Shown: piece by piece, positions 21,701 through 32,567 of the stretch
Numbering within the stretch: position 1 is the first letter of the stretch
Layout: each line of letters opens with the position of its first letter
From: Phytophthora quininea
Taxonomy: Eukaryota > Oomycota > Peronosporomycetes > Peronosporales > Peronosporaceae
Assembly (NCBI GenBank): GCA_011947345.1
Contig: JAAVTG010000193.1
Location: forward strand, 1-50,603
Reading direction: 5' to 3'
DNA length: 50,603 nucleotides
Translations under genes and position numbers: made by a program
The notes under the pieces: model-generated
Seen by the model: only the letters and a program-made list of their open reading frames with translations
What the model was told of the DNA's origin: nothing
The model's database searches: none

Positions 21701-24700
21701 CCACCTGTCGAATCCGTCGCGGTGGCCGCTGCCACTGCTGCCACCGCTACGACGACGCCGCGTACGGCTCCGTTGACCACCCCACCTGTCGAATCCGTCG
21801 CGGTGGCCGCTGCCACTGCTGCCACCGCTACGACGACGCCGCGTACGGCTCCGTTGACCACCCCACCTGTCGAATCCGTCGCGGTGGCCGCTGCCACTGC
21901 TGCCACCGCTACGACGACGCCGCGTACGGCTCCGTTGACCACCCCACCTGTCGAATCCGTCGCGGTGGCCGCTGCCACTGCTGCCACCGCTACGACGACG
22001 CCGCGTACGGCTCCGTTGACCACCCCACCTGTCGAATCCGTCGCGGTGGCCGCTGCCACTGCTGCCACCGCTACGACGACGCCGCGTACGGCTCCGTTGA
22101 CCACCCCACCTGTCAGATCCGTCGCGGTGGCCGCTGCCACTGCTGCCACCGCTACGACGACGCCGCGTACGGCTCCGTTGACCACCCCACCTGTCGAATC
22201 CGTCGCGGTGGCCGCTGCCACTGCTGCCACCGCTACGACGACGCCGCGTACGGCTCCGTTGACCACCCCACCTGTCGAATCCGTCGCGGTGGCCGCTGCC
22301 ACTGCTGCCACCGCTACGACGACGCCGCGTACGGCTCCGTTGACCACCCCACCTGTCAGATCCGTCGCGGTGGCCGCTGCCACTGCTGCCACCGCTACGA
22401 CGACGCCGCGTACGGCTCCGTTGACCACCCCACCTGTCGAATCCGTCGCGGTGGCCGCTGCCACTGCTGCCACCGCTACGACGACGCCGCGTACGGCTCC
22501 GTTGACCACCCCACCTGTCGAATCCGTCGCGGTGGCCGCTGCCACTGCTGCCACCGCTACGACGACGCCGCGTACGGCTCCGTTGACCACCCCACCTGTC
22601 GAATCCGTCGCGGTGGCCGCTGCCACTGCTGCCACCGCTACGACGACGCCGCGTACGGCTCCGTTGACCACCCCACCTGTCGAATCCGTCGCGGTGGCCG
22701 CTGCCACTGCTGCCACCGCTACGACGACGCCGCGTACGGCTCCGTTGACCACCCCACCTGTCGAATCCGTCGCGGTGGCCGCTGCCACTGCTGCCACCGC
22801 TACGACGACGCCGCGTACGGCTCCGTTGACCACCCCACCTGTCGAATCCGTCGCGGTGGCCGCTGCCACTGCTGCCACCGCTACGACGACGCCGCGTACG
22901 GCTCCGTTGACCACCCCACCTGTCGAATCCGTCGCGGTGGCCGCTGCCACTGCTGCCACCGCTACGACGACGCCGCGTACGGCTCCGTTGACCACCCCAC
23001 CTGTCGAATCCGTCGCGGTGGCCGCTGCCACTGCTGCCACCGCTACGACGACGCCGCGTACGGCTCCGTTGACCACCCCACCTGTCGAATCCGTCGCGGT
23101 GGCCGCTGCCACTGCTGCCACCGCTACGACGACGCCGCGTACGGCTCCGTTGACCACCCCACCTGTCGAATCCGTCGCGGTGGCCGCTGCCACTGCTGCC
23201 ACCGCTACGACGACGCCGCGTACGGCTCCGTTGACCACCCCACCTGTCGAATCCGTCGCGGTGGCCGCTGCCACTGCTGCCACCGCTACGACGACGCCGC
23301 GTACGGCTCCGTTGACCACCCCACCTGTCGAATCCGTCGCGGTGGCCGCTGCCACTGCTGCCACCGCTACGACGACGCCGCGTACGGCTCCGTTGACCAC
23401 CCCACCTGTCGAATCCGTCGCGGTGGCCGCTGCCACTGCTGCCACCGCTACGACGACGCCGCGTACGGCTCCGTTGACCACCCCACCTGTCGAATCCGTC
23501 GCGGTGGCCGCTGCCACTGCTGCCACCGCTACGACGACGCCGCGTACGGCTCCGTTGACCACCCCACCTGTCGAATCCGTCGCGGTGGCCGCTGCCACTG
23601 CTGCCACCGCTACGACGACGCCGCGTACGGCTCCGTTGACCACCCCACCTGTCGAATCCGTCGCGGTGGCCGCTGCCACTGCTGCCACCGCTACGACGAC
23701 GCCGCGTACGGCTCCGTTGACCACCCCACCTGTCGAATCCGTCGCGGTGGCCGCTGCCACTGCTGCCACCGCTACGACGACGCCGCGTACGGCTCCGTTG
23801 ACCACCCCACCTGTCGAATCCGTCGCGGTGGCCGCTGCCACTGCTGCCACCGCTACGACGACGCCGCGTACGGCTCCGTTGACCACCCCACCTGTCGAAT
23901 CCGTCGCGGTGGCCGCTGCCACTGCTGCCACCGCTACGACGACGCCGCGTACGGCTCCGTTGACCACCCCACCTGTCGAATCCGTCGCGGTGGCCGCTGC
24001 CACTGCTGCCACCGCTACGACGACGCCGCGTACGGCTCCGTTGACCACCCCACCTGTCGAATCCGTCGCGGTGGCCGCTGCCACTGCTGCCACCGCTACG
24101 ACGACGCCGCGTACGGCTCCGTTGACCACCCCACCTGTCGAATCCGTCGCGGTGGCCGCTGCCACTGCTGCCACCGCTACGACGACGCCGCGTACGGCTC
24201 CGTTGACCACCCCACCTGTCGAATCCGTCGCGGTGGCCGCTGCCACTGCTGCCACCGCTACGACGACGCCGCGTACGGCTCCGTTGACCACCCCACCTGT
24301 CGAATCCGTCGCGGTGGCCGCTGCCACTGCTGCCACCGCTACGACGACGCCGCGTACGGCTCCGTTGACCACCCCACCTGTCGAATCCGTCGCGGTGGCC
24401 GCTGCCACTGCTGCCACCGCTACGACGACGCCGCGTACGGCTCCGTTGACCACCCCACCTGTCGAATCCGTCGCGGTGGCCGCTGCCACTGCTGCCACCG
24501 CTACGACGACGCCGCGTACGGCTCCGTTGACCACCCCACCTGTCGAATCCGTCGCGGTGGCCGCTGCCACTGCTGCCACCGCTACGACGACGCCGCGTAC
24601 GGCTCCGTTGACCACCCCACCTGTCGAATCCGTCGCGGTGGCCGCTGCCACTGCTGCCACCGCTACGACGACGCCGCGTACGGCTCCGTTGACCACCCCA

Positions 24701-25562
24701 CCTGTCGAATCCGTCGCGGTGGCCGCTGCCACTGCTGCCACCGCTACGACGACGCCGCGTACGGCTCCGTTGACCACCCCACCTGTCGAATCCGTCGCGG
24801 TGGCCGCTGCCACTGCTGCCACCGCTACGACGACGCCGCGTACGGCTCCGTTGACCACCCCACCTGTCGAATCCGTCGCGGTGGCCGCTGCCACTGCTGC
24901 CACCGCTACGACGACGCCGCGTACGGCTCCGTTGACCACCCCACCTGTCGAATCCGTCGCGGTGGCCGCTGCCACTGCTGCCACCGCTACGACGACGCCG
25001 CGTACGGCTCCGTTGACCACCCCACCTGTCGAATCCGTCGCGGTGGCCGCTGCCACTGCTGCCACCGCTACGACGACGCCGCGTACGGCTCCGTTGACCA
25101 CCCCACCTGTCGAATCCGTCGCGGTGGCCGCTGCCACTGCTGCCACCGCTACGACGACGCCGCGTACGGCTCCGTTGACCACCCCACCTGTCGAATCCGT
25201 CGCGGTGGCCGCTGCCACTGCTGCCACCGCTACGACGACGCCGCGTACGGCTCCGTTGACCACCCCACCTGTCGAATCCGTCGCGGTGGCCGCTGCCACT
25301 GCTGCCACCGCTACGACGACGCCGCGTACGGCTCCGTTGACCACCCCACCTGTCGAATCCGTCGCGGTGGCCGCTGCCACTGCTGCCACCGCTACGACGA
25401 CGCCGCGTACGGCTCCGTTGACCACCCCACCTGTCGAATCCGTCGCGGTGGCCGCTGCCACTGCTGCCACCGCTACGACGACGCCGCGTACGGCTCCGTT
25501 GACCACCCCACCTGTCGAATCCGTCGCGGTGGCCGCTGCCACTGCTGCCACCGCTACGACGA
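15793..25562. repeat. 81-bp tandem satellite array, 120 full monomers plus a partial
   Basis: The monomer begins GTCGAATCCGTCGCGGTGGC and ends CCACCCCACCT. From the first GTCGAATCC (15793) to the last (25514) is 9721 bp, i.e. 120 x 81 + 1. One copy lacks a C (about 18540) and two carry an extra A (GTCAGAATCC at 20652 and 20815). Same-length variants are GTCAGATCC (17818, 20571, 20897, 22112, 22355), ACC to GCC (16189, 19671) and one GCC to GTC (about 16384). The array is otherwise nearly uniform. Each monomer has the hairpin GTGGC-CGCT-GCCAC and an overlapping GCGGTGGC/GCCACCGC inverted repeat with a 13-base loop. It is GC- and CpG-rich. Since 81 is divisible by 3, four of six frames stay open through the monomers, creating spurious giant ORFs. 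Confidence 0.97.
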
Positions 25563-25648
25563 GGCGGTGTTCGACCCTGTTGGCGTTGCGGCGTGGTTGG
25601 ATACCAAGCAAGTAAATGAAACTACTTGGTTGAACGTAATGTTTGAGA

Positions 25649-26343
25649 TTATTCGACGTAAGGGTTGCCAGGGCAACAGCTACATGAAAATCGCTGGTCA
25701 TATGGTAATGAAAGCAATCTGTCGAAGTAGGCATTGTCATGGTGACAATGTAGCCGCCCTGGCGTCAACCACCCGGGAACAGAGAAGCCACTTGAAGCAG
25801 CATACTGTGCCCATGCCAGAACTTGGGCGATGTCACCAAGAAGTGAACTAATGCGCTGCACTTGAATGGGCGCAAAATCGCGAGTTTCTGGTGACAGTTC
25901 GGGATGCTGGTCCCATTCGCCATCGGCAGTCCGTCTCCACCTCTTCATGTGTGCTGCGATCGCGTCGTAGCGTTCACGCACCATTTGCTCGGAAACCTTC
26001 ATGAACATTAGTTTTGTCTCACACCACTAGAATCGAGTAACTTACCGTCGACCTCACCATGCTAGCTTGGACGTACAGTCCGGCTAGACAGCGTACATCG
26101 TCCTCTGGATGCGATACTGCCTTTTCGTCGATGAAATGCTGTATGTCCTCAGGATGTAGCTTCCGCACGACGAAGTCAACGTGATTGCACGACCTGCCCC
26201 AGCACCGTATAAACTGAAAAGCACACACGTAAATCCCCCAGCGCAAATGTTCAAATAACTTTGTATTTACCGAGCGGTTATGGCATCCTGGCTGTTCCGC
26301 GACGAGCGAAAATAGCGTCAAACTCGTCCTCAGTAGGACGCAT
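25649..26343 (-). CDS. Small spliced gene of unknown function in the palindrome spacer
   Basis: Not recognised. Minus-strand exons join cleanly: an exon ending at 26271 (EQPGCHNRS), intron 26214-26270 (57 bp, GTAAAT...TTTCAG), an exon at 26213-26046 (FIRCWGRSCNHVDFVV to QASMVRST), intron 25997-26045 (49 bp, GTAAGT...GAAG with CTAAT), and a last exon 25996-25649 (VSEQMVRERYDAIAAHMKRW to GNPYVE, stop 25649-25651). All internal exons are multiples of three. The start is unclear: ATG 26341-26343 gives MRPTEDEFDAIFARRG, but that frame meets TAA about 20 codons on, so one base may be missing near 26290. It is single copy, between the satellite and the right arm. Transposon-associated origin is possible. 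Confidence 0.5.
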
Positions 26344-26978
26344 CGAAAACAAAATGAAGGAGGTCTTCAAATTGAAGACCGTCTTGCGGGTGAGTTTTAC
26401 TGTGATGACCGTTTGCGTGGCCTCTCCTTACTTATCTTGGTAGTAGGACTACTGGCACTGGTGCATGCCTGACTTCAACCACGCAGCTCAGCGGTTTGCG
26501 CGCCGGCACGTGCTCGATAGCTTGAATTTTGGCGCGAAGATGTTGTGTGATGGCGCCAATGCGGCACCAAACGACGCTGATGCGGCGCCAAACGCTGCTA
26601 GCTGCTCATTATTCGATTTACTTCCTATCCACCAAGCTACCAAGCGATCAAGCCGCCACCTGCCGCCGACACCACGCTGTGCACTGCTCGTGACTGTGGA
26701 ACTCTGCAAGACAAGATTCCTGTTGCCGTCGGTGCTGCACCGTGTGCACACTGCCACCATGCCTGCTGCCAACAAGATCTCGCTGACCACCACGGTGTAA
26801 GCGGCAATTGGCGGTCGATGTGGAGAGCATCGGGTTGTGTCGGTGAGAAGGCGTGGCTTCGGATCTCTGTCCTCGAGGTTCGAAGTGACGGCCATGTCCA
26901 CTTTGACCACGAGCCTGCACAAGTTCTCGCCGCTCCCAGACGCAAGAAGAACACTTTCGTCATCAAGAATGCGAGGGT

Positions 26979-27620
26979 ATGACTGATTACCTGGCCACGA
27001 CCGTCGCCATCTCCTCCGGCCTGGCCGGCATCCAGCAGAACAGCCTCCGAAACGGACAGTACGGCGACACAATGACGACGTGCGTCACCTGGGGCGTGGC
27101 CCTGATGGTCGGCACGTTCATCGGCGACAACGTCAGCGGCGCACACCGCATCTCGGGCATCACCATCACCGGCGCAATGTGTGACCGCCTGTCGTGGTGG
27201 AAAGTACCCGGCTACTTGGTTCGCAGCAGGTGCTGGGGTCTTTGTGGCTGCAGCGTTGATTTACGTGCTCGACTACCAGAGGATTCTGTGTGAGGACCCA
27301 TGCACAAGCACTTCACCAAGGACGCACGCGATTGTTGGCCAGGAAGAAGGGGGCCCCGTTCGCTCTGACGCTGCTGGTCAGCGACATATTGCGCTGCTTC
27401 ATGTCCATATCGGCGCTGGGCACGACTCCAAACCATGACTTTGGCCTCGCTTGTTCATGTACATTGTCGGTTACCACCAGGTCTTCTCAATGGACTCGTA
27501 CTACTACATTTGGATCCCAATGGTGGCGACACTGATAGGTGGAGTTATTAGCGGTGGGCTCTACATCGTTCGTCGAGATGCAGCACCCGGAGATCTCGAA
27601 AGGAATTCCAATTCCGGCTC
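26979..27620 (+). pseudogene. Aquaporin (MIP family) remnant, right copy
   Basis: Inverted copy of the left-arm aquaporin, with the same damaged NPA boxes and the same frame shifts in the middle, plus a few bases missing around 27340. Its last codons are replaced by transposase sequence at the deletion junction near 27620. Shared damage indicates the channel gene was already dead when the arm was duplicated. Confidence 0.73.
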
Positions 27621-28055
27621 GTTGGAGCTGACGAAAAGGCGAGTTGCAAAGCGAAGATCTCCAACAGCATCGGTAGCAGCAACTGTCGGTGTTGACAGCA
27701 GCCGTCATATTCTCACGCCGAACTCAACTGAGCACTCCAGCGGTCAGTTGTACTGCATGCTGTGCAGTATGCGGGGAATGCGCCTTCGGTCACGGTGGGG
27801 ATGCACTGAGTGTCAGCGCGGTTACCATGTTGAGTGCTTGCTGCGCTGCACTTCCGCGATGCCTTTAGTATAGCAACACCCAGCGTTCGCCATGCGCTGG
27901 AGCTGGTAGCAGCAGCTTCAGTCGGCGAGGCCCCCTTCAATATTCGTCGTCGCAAAAACAATTCAATTACGCCCATCGCCGAACTCCAGCTTCCGAGTGA
28001 ATACAACTTTGATTTTTGTCGCTGTCAATTGTCTTCTCATTGTAGTTATATATAA
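27618..28055 (+). pseudogene. piggyBac transposase remnant: C-terminal cysteine-rich domain only
   Basis: Right-arm copy after the 2-kb deletion. It keeps the segment from about ELTK to the end, including CMLCSM, GCTECQRGYHVEC and the final CRCQLSSHCSYI, but none of the catalytic Asp residues. One T lost at about 27840 relative to the left arm shifts the frame just after HVEC. A frame from 27451 fuses the aquaporin tail to this zinc domain across the deletion junction. Confidence 0.8.
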
Positions 28056-28061
28056 CCACGC

Positions 28062-29730
28062 ATCAGTTCACCACTTGGTGTTGGCCAAGCGGTAAAGCTT
28101 CTCCACTTTCAGATGGCAGCTTGGCGTCCTCTTGCAAGGTTTGAGAGTACACATCCAATGCCACATTGGAGAAAAGCGCTGACGATGGCGCAGCAACTGT
28201 ACACACCAGGCGTCCTCGCCCTTCACCACCGCGCTGTCAGTGGTGTCATTCTCTACGTCGAAGTACGAACGCATAGTACGCCGACACCAGGGACGCAAAA
28301 CTCAGCTACAGGATTATCTGCAAGTGCTCCACGACGATCTTGCTCTTCACGTTCATCTTACACCAGGTAGCCGCCGAAAGGCAGGACCACGACTTCGAAA
28401 GGCAGTTCACCGTCAGTGTGGGCAGCGCCCCGAAGCTCTGATGCACGGCATTTGGCTCGCCCTTGCCTTGGTACGCCAGCTGATCACAGGCATAATTCAA
28501 AACAGAACTAAGACTTGCACGGTGCTGCAGCAAACTTCTTCGGAGAGGACAGCTCCAGCAAGATTGTTCGGGCTGCACAGCAACAGCACTTTCATGCGCC
28601 ACCAAAGCCTCAGTCTCGCGGTGCGAGTGCGTACGCATCACGCAATTAGCGATCATTGTGTCTCGCGAATTGCAGCATTTTGCCGCGCTGGCAGCCTCAA
28701 ACAACATTGACGCGCGCAGAAAGTCTCGAACTAGTTTCTGGTAACCGCATCGACAGCCAAGCCGAACAATCCGCTCTCGCACGCGTCCTCGTCGTCCCAC
28801 AGAATCCGCTACAGCTCTCGCAGGTATTTTGACGACACCCGTTTCAGCGCCGCCCGACGTCTGGCTGTACAGCAAACTCTGCGTTGCGGTCTAGAACAAC
28901 ACGTGCGTCATACTCTTCAACAGTTTTTCCAACGCATTCGGCGCGTCGTGCGTGACTTCATTGCCGCCCCAGCCAAATCTCAGTGAATGTCATCACTCTT
29001 CCGTACTTCTCCGACATAAGCCGCATGCCAGATGCCATCACCAGCACAGAGCACAGCACGAGACTGTCGCTCACCCTGTGACCTTCTTCGCTTTTCAGCG
29101 GCACGTCCTTCAGGCAATCGTCCTCGTCCTGTTCGTTCTGCTTTTGACACTCTCGGGTGACGTGAAGTCAGATCCTCCGATACATTCTGAGGCAGCAGCT
29201 TGTCCTCCAGGCTCCAGCTTCGGATTGTGTCACCACATCTTGCTTTGTCTAACAGTACACAAATGAAGGTGAGTAAGTGGCTCACCTACGAGCCCTCGCT
29301 GTGTGAACACACCGCAGCGCAGCGCTGTCCACGGCGCTGTCCGCAGCTCTGCCAGTGAGGTCCGTAAACTAATGGCATGTCATTATCATGAGATGTACCC
29401 AGGGTAGACCATCCAGCGACGACCAGCTGGATCTCGTGGCAGCACCATTTCCCGGCTCCGACCAAGACGCCTCCATGTCTGCTGAGGCGTCTGTTACCGC
29501 TCCCGCAGTCCAACAAGCTCTCTGCTGAAGTGATGATCAAGAGCGATGATAACGGATCCACCCCCACCAAGAGTTTGACCAAGAATCACCACGCTTCAAG
29601 CCGTGTGGGAGATGACGACGAAGTATGGCGTGCCCCGCGCTCCATGTACTGTCGACTACGTCTTGACCCGAAAGGTGTCTGCTTGTTCTGGCGCTAACCC
29701 ACTCACCACCAGCCACGCCCTGCATACCTG
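28062..29730. other. Right-arm counterpart of the unknown decayed segment
   Basis: Inverted copy of 10280-11950, with identical translations over most of its length. A single visible replacement is Glu/Lys in LLD(E/K)ARCG. No independent gene is supported. Confidence 0.4.
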
Positions 29731-29808
29731 GCGATACGTACGAAATTTGTCTTGAAGTTGTTCGGTTTCGTCAAGGAGACCGGCGGTGGCAAATAGACCA
29801 AGCGCCAA

Positions 29809-30909
29809 ATGATCAAGGCCAACACGAATCTCTACCCGTACACGCAGCTCTGTCTCAAGAGCGACTTCCAGCGTGCCAAGAGCGATGGAACAACCACCCC
29901 CACGACCAGTGTCATCTGCATGAACGAGGCCTGCAGCACCCTGCTGGGTCGTGGGATTTACCACAACAAGGCCTTTGCCGGCAGTGTCTTGCAGTCCATC
30001 AAGGACCGACTCCACGAAATCATCCAGCTCCAGACCGAGCACTTGTACAACTTGGAGGCTACACCATCCGAGTCCATCTGCTACAAGCTGGCCAAGATCG
30101 ACAGCGAGCTATTCCCCGAGGCCAAGATCCCGAGCTCTACAACTCGACCGTACTACCAGTGGACTCGGCCGACGACTTTTCGAGGCGTTGAACTACCAAG
30201 AATCGCTGCAGACAGAGTACACCAGCGGCACTGTCTTCCTGCCTTCCTGGGTGAACATTTGTCGAGCTGGACGCAAGCGCGTATCGGATCCCGTACGTGG
30301 CACTGGCCCCAACCTTCAGTGTCTGCAGAACACACGGTTACCTCGCTGGTGAGAACTTTGAGTGCCCACACTGCGTGAGAAATCACTGGGAAGTATCGTC
30401 GGTTACTTCCGGCCGGTGTTGGATTGGGAGACTGGCAAGAAGGCTGCATTCATCATGCACAAGATCTACACCACCATTGAGCACTACCCGATCGACTTTC
30501 AAATTGGCCGCTCCACCAAGCCCACGCCCACGAACTTCCCGGGAAATAAAGTAGCATCGATTGTGTTCACGATGGGCTGCTGTTTGAAATGCGGTTGGTG
30601 CCACACCAGCTACCTCGTCAACGAAGAGCCCGAAGATCTCGCGATTCTGGACTAAGTCGCGTCCACCGAGCACAGGAGCCTCGCGGTCTGTGGAGGTGAG
30701 CCAACGATTCAGACTGCTTTGCTACCGTTCCTGCGCCTTGCTAAGGATAAAGGAATCACGGCCAAGCTGAACGCGAACGGAAGCAACCCGAACGTGCTGA
30801 AGAGGTCTTCAACGAGCAGCTCGTCGATTTTGTCGCTATGAACGTCAAGGCTGGCGCTGTACTGTATGCTGAGGTTGCTAGCAAAGAGTTTCACCCCAAG
30901 AAGTCTTGA
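29809..30909 (+). pseudogene. Anaerobic ribonucleotide reductase/activase fusion remnant, right copy
   Basis: Mirror copy of 9097-10199. The N-terminal part is better preserved here: ATG 29809 opens MIKANTNLYPYTQLCLKSDF and reads on for 189 codons before leaving the conserved frame. In-frame TAG at 29794-29796, just upstream, interrupts an apparently coding extension (FVLKLFGFVKETGGGK). The same breaks after PVDSADDF (T run near 30176) and after GTVFLP occur in both arms. That means the decay predates the palindrome, or the same context is misread twice. The radical-SAM CX3CX2C motif lies near 30570-30600. The stop is TGA 30907-30909. Confidence 0.72.
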
Positions 30910-31534
30910 TAAAGTTGTCAGACTGCAGTGTGAAAACGCGGAACAGGAAGTGGAGGATAATCAGACAGCACATGGAGTTTTTCTTGTATTTCAGTAGCAG
31001 TAGAAACGTCTCGAGCATTGACTGCTGCTTCATCTTGGCGGAACTTCCATCACAGCGACAATAGCTCACTCGATTCCGTTTTGCTGCTCCTGTCTCCCGA
31101 ACGGCCTGGATGCAAACGAGGTGGCCCTCATCTGCGCAAGTCGACTCTTGGTCCAAGCGATTCTGCAACAGCCTTGTCCGCAAGATCACAGACATTTTGC
31201 CCGTCAGCTATACCAGCTCCCAGTGATCAGCACCTGCTCACCCAGCATCACTGCCGTTCAAAATACGGCAACAGATTCAAGATCACGTACAATGCCGACA
31301 TCGGGTAAGCTGCTGGATAGTGTGCGATGTTGCCACCTGAGTTGGGGCCCTGCCTGCTCCTTTGGCGGACTTGGCCGAGCCTTCTGCTCACTGCGATGTG
31401 GTTCGTCCCTTGGCGATGTTGAGGTCATCTGCCTTGACTCCGTTGGGCGACGTGTCGCTCTTGCTGAAACTGCTGGAGCTACTCGGTGTCAACGTCTTGT
31501 TGAGCGACCATACGTGCTTGTCCTCCGTCTCACA

Positions 31535-31786
31535 CTACATACCGAACGTTCGCCGTGCATCGCCCAACTCTCGAGCAATGCACACGGGGAACTCGAGTCT
31601 TCTGCGTTGATCCAGCCGGCCATGCTTTAGATAATAGTAGATTTGATAGAGCGCCTTATTGATGTTGCTAGGATGGGGTATCTTGTACGTCTGTAGAAGC
31701 CGATTCCTGCTCACCAGAAGCTCCCTGCCGTAGGTGACCCAGTCGCACGGGGTAGATAAGCAATGCTCACAATAGTGTGCTTCCAT
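31535..31786 (-). CDS. Short ORF with Cys motif near the right end of the giant element
   Basis: ATG 31784-31786 opens MEAHYCEHCLSTPCDWVTY and the frame ends at 31535 (about 83 codons). CxxC followed by PCDW, then IYYYLKHGRL and EFPVCIARELG, resemble short cysteine-containing proteins common around oomycete repeats; this is a recollection of pattern, not a family assignment. It lies between the palindrome arm and the right terminal repeat. Function unknown. Confidence 0.35.
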   Translation of the reverse strand: MEAHYCEHCLSTPCDWVTYGRELLVSRNRLLQTYKIPHPSNINKALYQIYYYLKHGRLDQRRRLEFPVCIARELGDARRTFGM

Positions 31787-31993
31787 GGCGATGCTCGATA
31801 GGAGGGAGGATTTTGTTCTGCCAGTTCTCTACAAAATGTACAACGGAAGTTTTAAATGTTTTTTGTAATGCCAGCCGTTCTTTTATCAGCTCTTTTTACC
31901 CAGTTCGCAACGCTTCTTATTGGCGAAAAATGCTAAAATTCTCGACTCCTATTGGCTATAACTAAGCGACAACACAGTGTCGATATCTAGCGG

Positions 31994-32012
31994 CTGGGAG
32001 TCAAAGGGTTAA
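31994..32012 (-). repeat. Right piggyBac-type terminal inverted repeat plus TTAA target site
   Basis: CTGGGAGTCAAAGGG then TTAA, the inverted counterpart of 6642-6660. The last two bases of this TTAA also belong to the flank of the neighbouring Harbinger-type element. Confidence 0.8.
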
Positions 32013-32129
32013 TAGAGAGGTTGTGCAACGGTGTCAATTACAGTGAAAAACACAGTGAGTACAATCTGATTAGACAGGGAAACGTAGAGGCATATGTGTT
32101 GTGCAAGTGTCATTTTTCTGACGGCGGGA

Positions 32130-32357
32130 CGAATGGACAGTGAGAGCTCTGAAGACGAGGAGCTCGCGCTTGTCAGTGACAGCAACTCGCGCTCAAACCG
32201 GTTCAATTTTGCCCAGCACGCTACTGCTCCAGTGTGGAAATCCAAGTTTCGCTTCGAAAAGACGACATCGTGGCACTTATCGTGCATTTCCGCCTTCCTG
32301 ATCCATTTCCAACAAAGCAGCGCTACCGAGTTTCCGCTCTCGAGGCTCTATGCATTT
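32130..32357 (+). pseudogene. N-terminal fragment of a Harbinger-like (DDE_Tnp_4) transposase
   Basis: Begins MDSESSEDEELALVSDS and, after a one-base shift near 32263, reads DIVALIVHFRLPDP, PFPTKQRYRVSALEALCILK. This is the helix-turn-helix-like N-terminal region seen before the DDE domain in these transposases. The catalytic domain is absent. Confidence 0.6.
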
Positions 32358-32359
32358 TA

Positions 32360-32567
32360 AAGCTACTTTGACGCCACTTGCAACCTGCTCCCACGCAGCT
32401 TGCGTCTCACCATGACCTGCCGACCATGGCGTATGCTTGACGACCTCCTTTAGAAGAAGGACATCACTGGATGGAAGAAAGCGAAAAGCTTTCCTCCGCT
32501 TCGCCTTGGCCACGATTGCGCTGCCTGCACCGACGTCTTCGTTAGCGCAGTTGTCCTCCCTTGGCAT
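32360..32567 (-). pseudogene. Myb/SANT-like protein fragment of the Harbinger-type element
   Basis: ATG 32565-32567 gives MPREDNCANEDVG and then FRFLPSSDVLLLKEVVKHTPW...QAAWEQVASGV, a SANT/Myb-like helix pattern with conserved Trp. It is truncated and in antisense contact with the transposase fragment. Confidence 0.5.

Larger units (their letters stand above)
26372..31500. repeat. Right arm of the giant palindrome (5129 bp)
   Basis: Inverted copy of 8506-15673 lacking about 2.03 kb. The deletion junction is at about 27620, where GGCTCG from one side meets GTTGGAGCTGAC from the other, with two bases of possible microhomology (CG). The lost block removes the catalytic core of the piggyBac transposase. 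The outer flanks of the two arms differ completely, which argues against a simple read fold-back artefact. Confidence 0.92.
6642..32012. mobile_element. 25.4-kb TTAA-bounded piggyBac-type giant element carrying a palindrome and a satellite array
   Basis: Seen: TTAA at 6642-6645 followed inward by CCCTTTGACCCCCAG, and TTAA at 32009-32012 preceded by the reverse complement of CCCTTTGACTCCCAG. That is 15-bp terminal inverted repeats with one mismatch, inside identical TTAA flanks. Known: piggyBac elements duplicate TTAA, and many have ends beginning CCCT. A piggyBac transposase remnant lies inside (11953-14128), agreeing with the ends. The element separates EEP copies 1-2 from copy 3, so it probably split a tandem cluster. 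Size, palindromic arms and satellite are all unusual for piggyBac. That the whole block moved as one unit is inference; it may instead have grown by internal duplication after insertion. Confidence 0.75.

Noticed and set aside
15793..25562. CRISPR-like array
   Set aside because: Tandem monomers are contiguous with no variable spacers, and the context is eukaryotic.
15793..25562. Centromeric satellite
   Set aside because: The array sits inside a transposon-bounded block between ordinary genes. Nothing in the sequence supports centromere identity.
15724..25851. Giant open frames of 700-1727 codons on both strands, some with Cys/His-rich repeats
   Set aside because: They are by-products of an 81-bp monomer divisible by three with stops in only two of six frames. 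Frame switches coincide with the few 80- and 82-bp monomers. No protein signal beyond the repeat is seen.
8506..31500. The palindrome as a pure fold-back sequencing artefact
   Set aside because: The arms differ by a 2-kb block and small indels, have different outer flanks, and lie within a shared pair of TTAA ends. Long-read confirmation would still be decisive.
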